Counted from the first letter of the stretch, positions 12,499 to 26,000 are shown. The stretch is 64,000 nucleotides of DNA from Phanerodontia chrysosporium (GCA_001910725.1 MJGA01000004.1:1054001-1118000); one strand, 5' to 3'. Translations and numbers: made by a program. The notes: generated by a model not told the origin, from the sequence alone.

Positions 12499-14645
12499 TC
12501 ACTTGTAGATGATCGCAACCTGGCCGAAGTCATTATCGCCACCTCCACCAATTATCCTCAACCACTGCTCAAGCACCGGCAGTCCTACCTCAAATCTCGT
12601 ACACAATTCGTCAGTATGATGCTCTCCATCCAGCAAGGCAATCAGGCCCGGCGGGTACGGCGGGCCTGGGGCTTGCAGCGGTGCCATGGGCGCGGACGGT
12701 GATCGCGAGAGGCGCGGGCGAGAGACAGTCATGACAGAGAGGCCGCCGCTAGAGTGTTCGCTGTCGACGAGGTCAGCCCCGGTGACGATGTCGGGCGACA
12801 GCTTTACGAGTGCGCGTGGGGAGGGCGGGGTGATCTGCGGGCCTGTATGTCGTCGAAAGTGATCAACGGTGATGGTTGCGATGCTATCCGAGCGTTGGCC
12901 GCGGGTGCGGCGTGAAGGGAGTGTCTGGCGCTGCGCCTCGCGGTTGCGGAGCTGCTCGAGGGTGGTCTCTGCGAGGCTTGGCCTCTTCACGGCCTGCGAC
13001 TCGCCCGCGATGCTTGTGACTAGCTCTGCGCCGGCGGACACCATCGTTGGCAGCGGTTCTTGGAAGCGTGGACCGCTCTTGATGGTTTGGTCCGTCTGCG
13101 TCCGTGTCGGTGTCCGACTCGCATCTGAGGACAGGCCGCTCCTTTCTTGTGTGTTGCCAGGAGTCTCAGCGGTTTTGAGTAGAATTGGCCAGCGGTGAAC
13201 TCTTCGCAGAAAACCCTGAGACGGGTCAAGTCTGGTTTTTCGGTGGGAAAAGCTCAGATACCCACTTTTACCACACCAAAGCTAGTGAACCGGCGGACGT
13301 CGATGCCGAGGTCTTGCACATCGAACTCTTCCATCCATTCATAGACAGTTATCCCCGGCTTGAGTCGTGAGTACAAATGCAGCAACTTTGGCCAGTCGGG
13401 GGTGTCTCTATCTGCTAGGCGTCAGCCTTGAAACTGGTATGGCTAGCACGGTACATACGTGGCTTAGTCACATACGGTCCGCACTCTTCCCTGACGTGCG
13501 GCTCGTCGGCAAGCCATTGCACGCTTTTCCGTAAGGTGTACATATTTGAATACTGAAAGATGTCGATCATCATGATAACTTGGTAGTATCTACAAGGCAC
13601 ATCGGTCAGACGGAGAAGTGTGAGCTAAAAATATTGCTAACGCACAGAAGGTGAGCCATAGCCTGCCGACACAAGTCAATGTCGCAGTCCGCAAGGCGGG
13701 CAATACGAGCAACATGGTTGACACCATCTATGTATTGCACAACCTAGACCATTCAATAACATGTCTGCAAGCCTGCAACCGTCCTCACCTTTGCCACGGT
13801 CAAGTCCCAGTTCGGCTCGACTCTCCGAGTGATGTTGATGAGAGCTAGGGGCACCTGCCAGTCCTTGACCGGGGGCGGGTTCGGATAAAACGGAAATATC
13901 TTCAGATCGATAGAGTTGAACTCATCAATCTGAATCGACGTCTCCGAGTACGAGTTCAAATCCTCATAGAGCTGCTCCAAAATGGCGTGTATGGCTACGG
14001 ATCCATTTGGGCCCGATAGGAAGGCTGATTCTTCCTACGCGATGTTAGTCATCGGACAGCGGTGCGAAGATGGACGGGCTGTACCTCGCACGACGTCAAC
14101 ACGCGGCTGACCTTGCGGACAATAGGCTCGTAGCAGCTGAGATCAGCATTCCTATCGAACACGAAGCAGAGATTATAGCGGAAATAATTCCGCCGATAGC
14201 GTCCTTTGAGTTCAACTGGGAACCCTATTATCCGGTGGTTCCGGGTCGCAAACTTGACCAAGCGGCCGCATAGTGCACTAGGGGGTATGATATACTTGGA
14301 CACGTCGTCAAAGTTGAACAGAAAGCGGCCGGAAGACGTTCCGCGCTTCTGCGAGGACGGAAAGAGCGGCCGCTCGCCTAGGCGCGACAGCACCGGGGAA
14401 GACAGCACGGACGCGGTCACCCGAGCAATAGACTGCTCCGAGTTGAAAGGACCAGGAGTGGACGATGTTGGGGACGTCGTAAAGAGGCTGCCTGGCACCG
14501 AGAACACGGTGGCGACATTCGAGTGCTGTCCAGCAATGAGACCTTCGGGGACTTGGTGCACAATCTTCGGCCCCTGGTGCTCATCGAACACCGCGTAGAA
14601 TACAGATTCTATACGCGGCAGGAACGACGGGCTGGACTCGGTCAT
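12499..14645 (-). CDS. NPR2: GATOR1/SEACIT subunit Npr2 (nitrogen permease regulator 2)
   Basis: The amino terminus, in one 198-codon frame, has the longin-type start FLPRIESVFYAVFDEHQGPKIVHQVPEG and, after a Ser-rich insert, the family block KYIIPPSALCGRLVKFATRNHRIIGFPV followed by YRRNYFRYNLCFVFD. The carboxy end contains a low-complexity Ser/Pro insert and then HTDELCTRFEVGLPVLEQWL and a short hydrophobic end, the position of the terminal winged-helix motif in NPRL2. With Npr3 and Iml1 it restrains TORC1 at the vacuole when amino acids are low. Several introns lie between 13.05 and 14.1 kb. Head-to-head with OGG1 across 318 bp. Confidence 0.92.
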
Positions 14646-14963
14646 GTTCAGTGGGTACGACGCGAACCACGAGCACTGAACGGCGACCTACGTGGTAGCA
14701 GCGGGCATTGAGGGTGAAGTGAGCGCAAGAAAGAATGTAGGGTCATGAAATACTTGCCTGGCCGCAGGAATTAATTTGACCTATCACCGGATGCTGGCTG
14801 GATGCACTCACGAGGATCCATGTGGGTGGGAAGCGCCTCCTGCCTTCCCCACGCCGGCGCTCCGACACTTTGATGCGCCATCAATCCAGATCATGCGGTC
14901 TTCGTCTCACAGGGTCTTTGTCTGGGTCTCTCGCCACCCTCCTTTGCGCTCGAGTTCCGCGAC
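14646..14963. promoter_or_regulatory. Divergent intergenic region NPR2/OGG1
   Basis: These 318 bp lie between two outward-facing start codons. No coding frame with family features and no clear TATA element were seen. Confidence 0.35.
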
Positions 14964-16419
14964 ATGTCAACCAACGCACTCATCTCTGGCTTTCGAAAAA
15001 TTCCGCTGCCGCTCGCCCAACTGTCTCTGGCTGCTGTATTGCAATGCGGTCAATCATTCAGGTGGTCTATATTCCCTCTTACTCGACACTCTCATGTTGT
15101 GGACGGCACGGACGACACAATACCGTCGCACGAGTATCGACTATGCCTTCAAGACCGCGTAGTATGTCTCCGGCAGACAGCTGATGCCCTGTACTATCGT
15201 TCGATATGTCCGCCGTCAGCTATTCCTCTGGACGACGAGATCAAGGAGGCACAAACTCTGTCATGGCTACACGACTACTTCCAGCTGGACGTCGATCTAC
15301 TTGAGCTTTATGACACGTGGAGTGAGCGAGACCCTGTGTTCCGAAATTTAAGACACAGATTTCGTGGGATACGGATGCTCAGACAAGATCCATTCGAGTG
15401 CCTGCTATCGTACGTACAGCAGTCTCTACTAGCAGCGTGGTGATGCGTATATGTATAGATTTATCTGCTCGTCAAACAACAATATCAAACGCATATCCAA
15501 GATGGTCAAGGCTCTGTGCATCGAGTATTCACCTGCACTGATTTCGCTTCCCCCACCGGACGAAGCTGGAGAAGAATTTGGCATCGAGACGTACCATCCT
15601 TTCCCCCCACCGTCCGTCTTGGCCAGTCCAGATGTAGCGGCGAACTTGCGAAGGCTAGGCTTTGGATACCGCGCAGACTTCATTCAAAAGACGGCTAAAA
15701 TGCTGGTAGAAGCACATGGACTTCCATCCACTGTAGGTGCCCGACCAGAACCAGCGGAAGAATGGCTCCTCAAGCTAAGAGCCATGACCACTGCTGACGC
15801 AAGGTCCGAGTTGCTCAAGCTCATGGGCGTCGGACGCAAGGTAGCGGATTGCATTCTACTTATGAGCATGGACAAGGTAATATATTCAGCGAAGTCTGTT
15901 GAGCACTCATAGCTGACACATCTACAGGCTGAGGTCGTACCTGTGGATACTCACGTCCATGACATTGCTAAGAAATACTACGGTGTTTCTGGTGGTAAGG
16001 CGAAGGCAAACATGACCCCACAGCTGTATGACATGGTGAATACCAAGCTCGCAGCTGTTTGGGGAACATATGCTGGTTGGGCACACTCTGTGAGTTCTAC
16101 TACTTCTTCAGTTATACATTACTAATGATGAAAGTAGGTGCTGTTTACAGCCGACCTGAAAGCATTTGCGTCTTATGGGCTTGATTCGCCGGTTCCATCT
16201 GACACTTCTTCTGCTGTCGCGACACCAGCGCGTTCACTTACGGCAACGCCCACTTCGGGGACAGAGGCGGCATCGCCTACGAAACGGAAACGGGGGAAAC
16301 CTTCAGCACTACTTGAGACCGCGACGATCCTCGACCAGCCTGTATTTGACGGTCACGAGGCAGCAAATGTCGAGTACACTCTCGCGGAGCGAGTCAAGCG
16401 TCGGCGCCGAGGTGCTTAG
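14964..16419 (+). CDS. OGG1: 8-oxoguanine DNA glycosylase/AP lyase
   Basis: Exon 1 from ATG 14964 encodes LSLAAVLQCGQSFRW, the oxoG-recognition amino domain, and ends at a GTACGT donor near 15410. Later exons give the helix-hairpin-helix ELLKLMGVGRKVADCILLMS with the catalytic Lys in VGRK and the conserved Asp in VPVDTHVHDIAKKYY. It excises 8-oxoguanine opposite C and nicks the strand. The carboxy tail after the catalytic domain carries two basic runs (KRKRGK, KRRRRGA at the very end), probably nuclear localisation signals. Four exons, about 410 residues, slightly longer than the animal enzyme because of that tail. Confidence 0.95.
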
Positions 16420-16766
16420 CAGACTGTAGGACGCGTTTGTAAACTCTTGTAGAGCGGCTTTACCTACGGACGTGGGGCATGGAAGACCTTCATGTATAAT
16501 ACCTGACACCCAAGCGTCTCGTTCGAGCCTACAGTATCATCTATCTTGTCACGCTCATACTATAGATTATTGTCCAGCCTCTCAATTATATACTCTGTGT
16601 AGTTAATCGCAAGCTGTTGTCGCCATGATGGTCGCGGTCAAATGTAGCGAGCAATTGTAATTGGGTACCAGCGTGATGACGCGCCTGACATTCTCTTACG
16701 AGTACTGCCACCTCCGCTTCTCATATAGACACTGCCCGCCACATCTTCTTGCTCTATATACCCACC
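16420..16766. other. Gap between OGG1 and NMT1, no gene seen
   Basis: 347 bp between two plus-strand genes. It should hold the OGG1 3' UTR and the NMT1 promoter. A CTATATA run sits about 10 bp before the NMT1 start codon, too close to act as a TATA box unless the leader is extremely short. Confidence 0.4.
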
Positions 16767-18799
16767 ATGTCAACCAGCAACGGCAAGGCTCGAGCTGTGG
16801 AAATCATCGAGGACGATCCGGAGAAGCATAGCAGCTCAGGGTCGGAGGGCTCAGAGGATGAGCTTGGGGACTCCTCCATGCCACAGGCTAGCACACCGTC
16901 CACGTCCAGCAAGAAGAAAAAGAAGAAGCGGACAAAGGCAATTAAGGCCCTCAACGCGCTCAAAGGCGGTAAAGACCACGTCCCCGATGAGCTTGTAAAC
17001 GTCGTCCTCGAGAAGGTGCAACAGACTGGACAAGCACCCGAGGCGGATGCTGCGACTGTTAGAATGGCCTTGGAGCAGATGAAGATCAAGGATGTCGTGC
17101 AGGGGAAGACTGGTGTCTTTGGAAAGAACAAAAAGGATACTGGAGGACACAAGGTGCGCGATTAGTCACTGGGTGAACGACGTGATACTGACATGGAAGT
17201 TATACGTAGTTTTGGTCGACCCAGCCTGTCCCCCAGCTCGGTAATGAATTTCACATACTGTCACTCATGTCCATGACTGAATCTATGCCGTAGGTGAGGA
17301 TGCTCCAACTACCGATGGATATATCGAGCCTCCAAAGCCACCCTCCGAGCTGCCTCAAGAGCCCGCTCAGCTCCCCAAAGACTTCGAATGGTCTACAGTA
17401 GACGTGACAGATGAGGCGCAGGTGCGCAAGAACGTGAATCTGCCACCATCTCCCTGTGACCAACCTCTGGCCCATAGCTTCGCGAACTGTACGAACTGCT
17501 TTGCGGGCATTACGTCGAAGATGACGACGCGTCCTTCCGCTTCCAGTATTCCGCGGAGTTCCTGCGCTGGTACGTGCAGTATCTGTATTTTATTGGATCT
17601 AACTAAGAAAAGGGCTCTCACAGGGCGCTGATGCCTCCGGGGTACCACAAGGAGTGGCATGTCGCAGTGCGCGTGGCGTCGACCAAAAGGCTAGTGGCGT
17701 TCATCGCAGCCGTACCAATCACCCTCCGCGTCCGTGACAAGTGAGTGCGCTTCGCATTGTCTCTTTCAGCGTGCTCATTGTAGGCAGCATCATCAACGCG
17801 AGCGAGGTCAACTACCTGTGTGTGCACAAGAAGCTCCGCTCCAAACGTTTGACCCCAGTGCTCATCAAGGAGGTGACGCGGCAATGCAATCTCAAGGGCG
17901 TGTTCCAGGCTCTATACACCGCTGGCACATTGTTGCCGACGCCCATCTCCGTGTGCAAGTACTACCATCGATGCCTCAACGTGCCAAACTGGTCAGCGTG
18001 CGCTTTACTCACGTCCCGCAGAACCAGACCCTGGCACGCATGATCCGCCTCAACAAGGTGCCCGAGCGGCCGCGGCTGGAGAGCCAGGGCCTTCGCGAGA
18101 TGGAGGAGAAAGACGTGCCTGAGGTTACTGCTCTGTACGATGCGTACATGAAGCGCTTCGGCATGGCAATCATCCTCACGGAGGACGAAGTGCGACACCA
18201 GTTCCTCAGCGGACGTGGCGTCGGCCCGACCGAGAAGGACAGCTGGCGAAAGCCGCGTGAGGGCCAGGTCGTCTGGACCTATGTCGTCGAGGTATGTGTC
18301 TCTCTTTCTTAGCTCTGCAGAGACGTTGAGGAGTCAAAATCGCAGAACCCCGAGACGCATAAGATCACCGACTTCTTCTCGTTCTACTCGTTGCCTTCTA
18401 CGATCATGAACCACCCCAAATACAACGTCCTGAACGCAGCATACCTCTACTACTACGGCACAAACGTCGCCTTCGAGCCAGGTGCAGATGACGACGGTCG
18501 CCTCAAGAAGCGGCTAGAAGAACTCGTCGGTGACGCATTGATCATTGCCGACCAGGCCAAATTCGACGTTTTCAATGCCCTCACGCTTATGGACAACGTT
18601 TGCTTCCTCCAGGATCTCAAGGTGCGTGTCATAGTGTAAGCTGCACATGGAAAGCAAGCTCACACACTACGAACAGTTCGGCGCGGGAGATGGTCTCTTA
18701 AACTACTACTTGTACAACTGGCGGACAGCGGGCCTCTCGGGATTGACTCAGATCGGCGACGTCCCTCCAGGCAGAGGTATCGGCGTACCTATGCTCTAA
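16767..18799 (+). CDS. NMT1: Glycylpeptide N-tetradecanoyltransferase (N-myristoyltransferase)
   Basis: The first 60 residues are acidic/Ser-rich and carry a Lys cluster ([14 protein letters not shown]), the ribosome-binding type of extension seen in eukaryotic NMTs. The catalytic core follows: [51 protein letters not shown] (acyl-CoA site), [38 protein letters not shown] and [13 protein letters not shown]. The protein ends in VPML, keeping the carboxy-terminal Leu whose carboxylate acts as base. It attaches myristate to amino-terminal Gly of target proteins. Eight or so exons. The stop is 119 bp from the UFD1 stop on the other strand. Confidence 0.96.
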
Positions 18800-18918
18800 T
18801 CAAGACACTGTAAACCGCTGCCAATCCGTATGACTATATCTATAATATACAAGGATACATGCCTGCGTGGAGATTACAAACGGTGTGGCGCATGTGTACA
18901 GGCTCTCGGCAGGCAGTC

Positions 18919-20641
18919 TCAATCACTGTAGTCCATGTACGCGTCCTCTCCTTCCTCTAGTCCGTCGTCGTAATAGTCGTCATCGTCATCGTCGATGACT
19001 AGTGGTGATTGCTGTGTACCTCCACCTGTCGTTCTGGGGCAGCGGGGGCATTGGCGCCACCCTCACCGACAGCTGAAGGTGCACTCGTGGTTGGTGCAGG
19101 GGCTCGAGCTCCCAGCGTATTGCCACTGGAGCCCCAAGAATGAGTACTTTGGGGTTCCTCTCTGGCTTTACCCTTTGCAGCCGTGCTTGACGATGTCGCT
19201 GTCGAGCGGCCAGTGAGAGTGTTGCCAGAACCGACAAAGGTCGCGGCCTGCTGTAAATCGGTCAATATGGTGCTTTAGCCTGCAAGTATTAATTTAGCTT
19301 ACGGGTGATTTAGGCGTGTCTTTCGCTTTATCATCAGGTTTGTATGGAGGAATATTGAAGCCGAAAAATAGCTGGCCGAAAGGAAGGTTTAGAGGGGCAG
19401 GAGCGGAGGCCCCCGCCTCCAGAGAGTCTGTGGTGACCACTCGGTGGTTGCTACACCGGACAGTCAGAATAAGGTACCGATACGGACGTGGAAGGGACTA
19501 ACGCACTCTGTTCGAATGATTTTGCTACCCTCCGCCACCTCCTCAGCTTTTCGGTGACTGATACCCTTCCCCTTCGTCTTACGACCACCCAAAGTTTCAC
19601 CTTTGCCCTTAAAAGCCTCCCACCGCTCGCCCTCCTTGCTCACTGCAGTCGTCTTGCTTCCAGCAGCGAAGTTACCGCCCATGGCTGACCCAGGACGCGA
19701 TGAGGTCGGCGTGGAAGCATTGACATCGATTTGCAACTTGCTCGCCATGGTGGTCGGCGGAGGTGGCTTCGGTCGCTCCGGTTCAACATAGCCTACTGGC
19801 GGTGCAAAGTCTACCTCCAAATCGGTGTCTAGCACGGAGATGCCTTCACCGCCTGGTTGCGTCTCCATTACGAGGAGGCCGAACCTGATTGTGTTGTAGG
19901 AGATCTCGATGATGTCCCCTTGCGTAAGTGCAGAGAAATGCCGGAGAGCCTGTTCAAGCCTATTGTGATCATTTAGTTCGCCAGTCCACCTCCACACCCG
20001 AAAGTCACTCACACAGCTTTAGGGTCGGAGATTTCAAGGAAGTCGACCGTTTGTGCTTGCAACTTCACAAACTTGCCCTTGGGTAACTCGCATCCGGTCA
20101 CACGAATGGGGTCGCCTTCATCCAAGCGCAATGTCCTCATCATCCAATGTGGAAGATGGACGACACCTTCCTCCGCAATGAATTCGAGGACACCACCATG
20201 GGTTGAGGCAGCTGGATTTGCCGGATTGCTGAGTTTGAACATCCAGGGAGACTCAAGATCAAGTTGGGTCAGCCTTGCCAGCGCAGACGGCGGCATAATA
20301 ACTATGAGGACCATTAGAGGGGCCACAGGGGACCTGCTGATGTTACGCACTCTTGCCACCATAGCTGACGTTCTCTCGCTCCTTTCCTGGAAGCATCGCG
20401 ACACTGTAAGCCTTGAAGTAGTCGTCGTAAGCTCTAGGATTCGGCCTGCCGGCATGTTGAGGCATCCCTCCGCCGAATCCGCTGCATGAGCTTAGGGTAA
20501 GCTCGACTGGACCCTTGTAACGTGTGTAGGACGTACAATTGGGCAAAGAGACCTGCAGCGCCTGGTGGAAAGCCAGGCTTTTCACCACAGGGAGTCAGTA
20601 CAGAGAACCAAAATATTTGAGGGTATACACACGAAATCCAT
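18919..20641 (-). CDS. UFD1: Ubiquitin fusion degradation protein 1 (Cdc48 cofactor)
   Basis: Exon 1 is just MDF; the second exon encodes PGFPPGAAGLFAQ. The core has FKAYSVAMLPGKER, IIMPPSALARLTQLDLESPWMFKLSN, GVLEFIAEEGVVHLPHWMM and GDIIEISYNT, the double-barrel ubiquitin-binding domain. Two Cdc48-binding SHP-like boxes follow (FVGSGNTLTGR, WGSSGNTLGAR). I place a last 68-nt intron at 18999-19066 (GTGAGG...TAG), giving an acidic end VIDDDDDDYYDDGLEEGEDAY and stop at 18919. Without that splice the frame ends at 18999. With Npl4 it guides ubiquitinated proteins to Cdc48. Head-to-head with CCT4 across 278 bp. Confidence 0.92.
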
Positions 20642-20919
20642 GGTTATGTTGGGATGTGGCAGAGATGGATGCGGCGTGCAAGAGCGTGTTCAGTGTGTAA
20701 TGACGCGTCCTGGCGCCTAGTGGACCTCCTTTATTCAAGGGCTTACATTGCGTCAATCAGCAAGTAGTAAGTCGTGTGAAATGGGGTAAGCTTTTGTTGT
20801 AATAACTCATAAGCCCTGTAAGAAAACCAACAAGCGCCCTGAGTAGCGTCGTCTGGCACGCTCTTCGACTTTCGACGATCGTGATCTCGCATAGCGCACT
20901 TAACTCCTTGACTTTTACC

Positions 20920-22952
20920 ATGGCTGCACGCTCAGCAGTCCCAGTAACTTCGGGCCCTTCAGGGGCAAATAGTGCCTTCAATGACAAGGCATGCTACGCA
21001 TCATCCGCCACGAATTACTTAGACTGAACGCGTCTTTGCAGGGCAAGCCTATGGAGGTCCGTCTGTCCAACATGGTGGCAGCAAAGGGTACGTTTATCCT
21101 GTTTATTGCCACGGAATACTCGTACTTACATTGTAACAAATAGCTATCAGCGATGCTGTGCGGACGTCCTTGGGCCCTAGGGGCATGGACAAGATGGTGC
21201 GTGCCGTAGTTGATTTGCCAGCAGCAAGATGCTCATTTGCGTGTAGATCCAAACCTCAAAGGGCGAGGTCATCATAACGAATGACGGTGCGACAATCTTG
21301 AAAAGCATCCAAGCCTTGCATCCTGCGGCGAAGATGGTCTGTCACGTCGGATGCTCCTTCGAGCTGTGCTGACCGTGCCTCGACAGTTGGTCGACCTCTC
21401 TGCTGCTCAAGACATTGAAGCTGGTGACGGTACCACCTCGGTCGTTGTGTTGGCGGGAAGCTTCCTTGGTGCTGCAGAGAAGATGCTTCAAAAGGGTCTT
21501 CACCCCACCATTATCGCCGAATCCTTCCTCAAAGCGTCCGCGAAGGCCGTCGAGTATCTCGAGGAGCTCGCGACACCAATAGATCTGAAGGACAAGTCTG
21601 CTCTACTCCGTGCGGCGACAACGTCTCTTAACTCCAAGGTACGTGCTCAACACACCCGCGGATCGGACAGTCAATAATTCGTCTATAGATCGTATCTCAA
21701 TACTCCTCCACCCTTGCGCCCATTGCTGTCGCAGCTGTTACACGCCTCATAACACCTACGTCCTCGAATGTCGACCTCCGCGACATTCGTATTGTGAAGA
21801 AGGTTGGCGGCACGATTGAAGACACTGAGCTTGTCGATGGTGTCGTGCTGAACCAGAACGTTGTTGTTGCGGCTGGTGGACCGACGCGCATGGAGAAGGC
21901 GAAGATTGGTATTATTCAGTTCCAGCTCAGCGCACCCAAACCTGACGTGAGTTCACATTCTGCACAAATACTTAGTCGCCTGACTTAGTATATTAGATGG
22001 ATAATACCGTCATCATCAACGACTACCGCCAGATGGACAAAGTCATCAAGGAGGGACGTCAATACCTACTGAACATCTGCAAAAAGATCAAGAAGGCCAA
22101 CTGCAACGTCCTCCTGATCCAGAAGTCCATCCTCCGTGACGCAGTGGACGACACCTCGCTGACGTTCTTGAAGCGCCTGAACATCCTTGTTGTGAAGGAT
22201 GTTGAGCGTGATGAAATCGAGTTCTTGTCGAAGAGCTTGGGGTGCAAGCCGATTGCCGACATCGAGGCATTCACCGAGGACAAGCTCGGCTACGCTGACC
22301 TCGTGGAGGAGACCAATAACAACGATGTCAAGGTTGTCCGCATTACTGGTGTTAAGAACCCTGGCCGCACGGTCAGCATTCTTGCCACTGGTGCCAACAG
22401 CCTGGTCTTGGAGGAGTCTGAGCGTTCACTGCACGACGCCCTTTGCGTGGTCCGCTGTTTGGTCAAGAAGCGGTGCGTTCAGGCTAACCTCAAAGCGTCG
22501 AGGGATGCGCGACACTGATCACGCGTTTCAGGGCACTTATTGCTGGTGGTGGTGCACCAGAGATCCACGTCTCCCGGCTCTTGTCCCAGTACGCGCACAC
22601 CCTCAGGGGTATGGAGGCGTACTGCTTCCAGGCGTATGCCGATGCGCTGGAGGTCATCCCCACAACACTTGCCGAGAATGCTGGTTTGAACCCGATTGCC
22701 ATCGTCACCGAGCTGCGCAACAGGCACGCTCTGGGCGAACGCAATGCAGGCATCAATATCCGCAAGGTCAGTTCAGCAAAACGGCCGTTAATTGAACGCA
22801 GTCGGTTGATGTCTCGTTTGCAGGGATTGATCTCCAACATACTCGAAGAGGACGTCGTACAGCCTCTGCTAGTCTCGACGAGCGCGATCGAGCTGGCCAC
22901 AGAGACTGTCTGCCTCTTGTTGAAGATCGACGATTACGTGCAATCAAGATAG
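20920..22952 (+). CDS. CCT4: T-complex protein 1 subunit delta (cytosolic chaperonin)
   Basis: The amino end is split into several short exons: [45 protein letters not shown] and [19 protein letters not shown], then [19 protein letters not shown], the ATP-site signatures of group II chaperonins. Subunit-specific marks of CCT delta are [41 protein letters not shown] and [17 protein letters not shown]. The end is [12 protein letters not shown]. The ring folds actin, tubulin and WD40 proteins. About 530 residues in roughly nine exons. Stop 22950-22952 is 73 bp from the convergent adaptin stop. Confidence 0.96.
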
Positions 22953-23025
22953 ATAACTTCATCAACAGCAGGGTATATTGTACACATAATGCTATCCTAG
23001 TCATCGTATCCAGTTTTGGGCATGC

Positions 23026-26000
23026 TCAAGCATCAGTAAGGAGGGTCCGAATGCTGGCCCTAAGATCGCCGTCCTCGCAACGTAAGTGCCACAAGCAGCT
23101 ATCCTCTTCACCCTCTCGCAAGCGAAGGGCCGCTAAACCCTTGTGGGTCGCATTTGAGGGGTCTTCAGACGGAATGAGGATCTTCAGGTCGCCTGCAAAC
23201 CAGTTAGTCTCGGCTTGAATAGATGGCGGACGGTACAAACCTTGGAACGGGGCTTCGTCCGCTGGAGTGACCCGCATCTTCTTCTGCAAGCTCTGCAACC
23301 GTCTGACGACGGCGTCGATTGGGGAGTCGCACCACCCACGGAGGTTGGCATGCTGAAGTCGATCCCAGGCTGCTTCGAACCCCTCTTCCACTACACTGGA
23401 TCCTTGTGATCCAGATGGAGGATCTGAGATGAACGGCGACTCCAGTGCAATAAGGTCAGGCACTTGTGGCTGCAGGGATCGTCAGTCTCCGTAAGCAGGG
23501 TGGAGGGCGCAAGATGGCCAAACGGACCTTTTCTTCCTTCTGAAGTTTCAACGACTGCATGGCCTGCGTCAACGATAGACCTGTTTTCGGCGGCGTCTTT
23601 GCCAGCTCGCGGAGTTCAATGTGCCCGCTTGCGAGGGTGAGATCGCCCGCCGTGACGGTCTTCGACAGTGCGTCGTCCGCGTCCTGCCCTATGAAGCGCG
23701 AGCTGGCGCCGTCTGAGCGAGCGGAAAGTGTTGGGCTCGAAGGATGGCGCAACCGTCCTGTCACGCGTGGGGCATCGTAAGCCTTGTAGCGCAGCTTCCC
23801 TGGTGTGTGTGAAGCGTTGGAGGACGCTCGTGAAGATGGGCGATCAGGTGAGGTTGTCCCTTCAGCTCTTGGTGGACGGTTGGTAGTGATATCTGGGTTG
23901 GCGTCATACGTCTCCAGTGCTGACAGGATATCTGGGAGCTTGGAAAACAGGTGTCAGTTTGTACCACGCATCATTCTAGCACGAATCGTACAGAGTAAGA
24001 TTTCGCATTAGACATGACGGCTCGCAACGCGGTCTTGGATTCGCATAAGCGAATAAATTGGTCGCATCGTCGCTTGATATGCCGCCCGCCTTGTTCACGA
24101 ACCTTCCCTACAACTGCAAGGACGCCCTCTGGAATATCGGCACAGTTTGCTGAGATCCTGACCATAGTTAGTAGGATGACATCCTGAATGGCAGCTGCAT
24201 CACATAAGAATTGAGCGTATAGACGAGAATCCGCAACGACGACGACAAACCTCCATGACCAGGTAACAGTAGAGATAGTCTTCGCATTGTCTCCTCCGGA
24301 GGCAACGAGGAGAGATCGAGATATTCACATAAGACCGCGGATAGGATGACAGTCAACGTGGGTCCTGGGGTTTTTCCGTCTTCAGCTTGCAAAAGGGCGC
24401 TGAAGACGCCGACGCAGCCGCTTCTAAACTCTCCTGTCGCTGGCGAACCTGTCAGCGTCTCAAGGCTGAGGGTACTCGCGGTAAGATATTCACCACTGCG
24501 GAGTTTGATCAGGATTTCTTCGACGGCAGACTGGATGACGTGCGGTTTGCCATCTGAGACGGCAGTCTCCACGACCTGGATGATCTTTCCCAGATGCTGG
24601 GCGTAATTTTCCCCATCTGTTCCGTACAAGAGACTGATCACCTCCAGCAGTCGTTGAATTGCTTCCTCCTGCTCTTGTGGTCCAGAAGAGAGCTAGATGC
24701 TTGGAGTAGCTGGCCATATAGCGATTCGACGATATTAGAGTCCACTTTGTGGAGTACAGCCAAGGTCTGTCACAGAGGAGCGTCAGCACATCCCATATGT
24801 AACAGCTGAAGGCCTACCATTTTGCGCAGCGTCGAGTCTCCAGAATCCAAGAGTTGCATAATCCGCTCTACTTCCCATGAGTCCAAGACTGAAGTTGTCC
24901 CCGGTATGGTTCCTGCCCACAACTTGCAGTCCACATTATTCAAACATGAAACAAAAAGATAGACATCATTGATATCCTGCGAGACTAGCAGGTGGCGTAT
25001 GCTGGCAACGAAGGGAGTGCCGCTCAGATCCTGTGCTTCGTGAAGGGTCTGAGTATCGCTATTCGAAAATGCCTGGAAGCACTGGTGTATGACGACTGCC
25101 AAGTAAAGGTTGGCATAGGAGAAATCAAGAGATATCGCGTAAAGACGCACCCTTAGCATGCTTAATGTTCGCGCTTTGGCCAGGATTTCTGCAAGGAGGA
25201 GAAGGCTCTTCAAGCATGGTCTGCCACCTCGGTCAGTGGACGCCACACACGCGGACGCAGATTAGGCGTACTTCACATCCCGTAATACCCGGATGATCTT
25301 GATGAGGAGCCCCACACAATCGCTAGTCTGGCATGCTTTCCAAGTATCTCGCAATTGCTTCAGCAGTATTGGGCGAAATCTTTCCTTGGACATAATTCCC
25401 GCCTGTCCGAGGTGTTCGAATTGGAAGATGCGTGTCACTAAATTGCATACCTCCATAAGCTTGACACCAACGGTCAATGCAGCTGCGGCTACTGCAGGAT
25501 CGGCATCTTCGAGGCGTTGTCGCATCTTCTTCACTACATCCTGCAAGATACTGGTCCCGTGTACCGCGAGAGAGTGGAAAGCGAGCAGGGCTCGTCTACG
25601 AACATGCGACCTAGGTTACAGAATTAGGAGCGGTGCTGAAGCACGGCCTAGGGATACATACTGACGAGTTGTGCGAGAGTAAATCCTGGAGTCGCTCCCT
25701 TACTGCGGGGATGACATCCTCAGAAGGGACCTGAATGAGGACATCTAGTGCTAGACATATTCTCGCAATGTCCGCCGAATCAAGATCCTGATATACAGAA
25801 AATTGTCAGTATGACGAACGGTTATCTCTCTGGCTCTCGCGACCTACTTTGCGCACCGTATTCACAAGCATTAGCTGAAGCTCATGAGATTTAGGCATCA
25901 TTTCAGCACAATATAGGTAACCTGAGAAGCATCAGCAACGTTTTCGCGTACTCAAAGCAAGATGTGCACCAATTCGTTTGTCTTGAACGGTGGGACCCGC

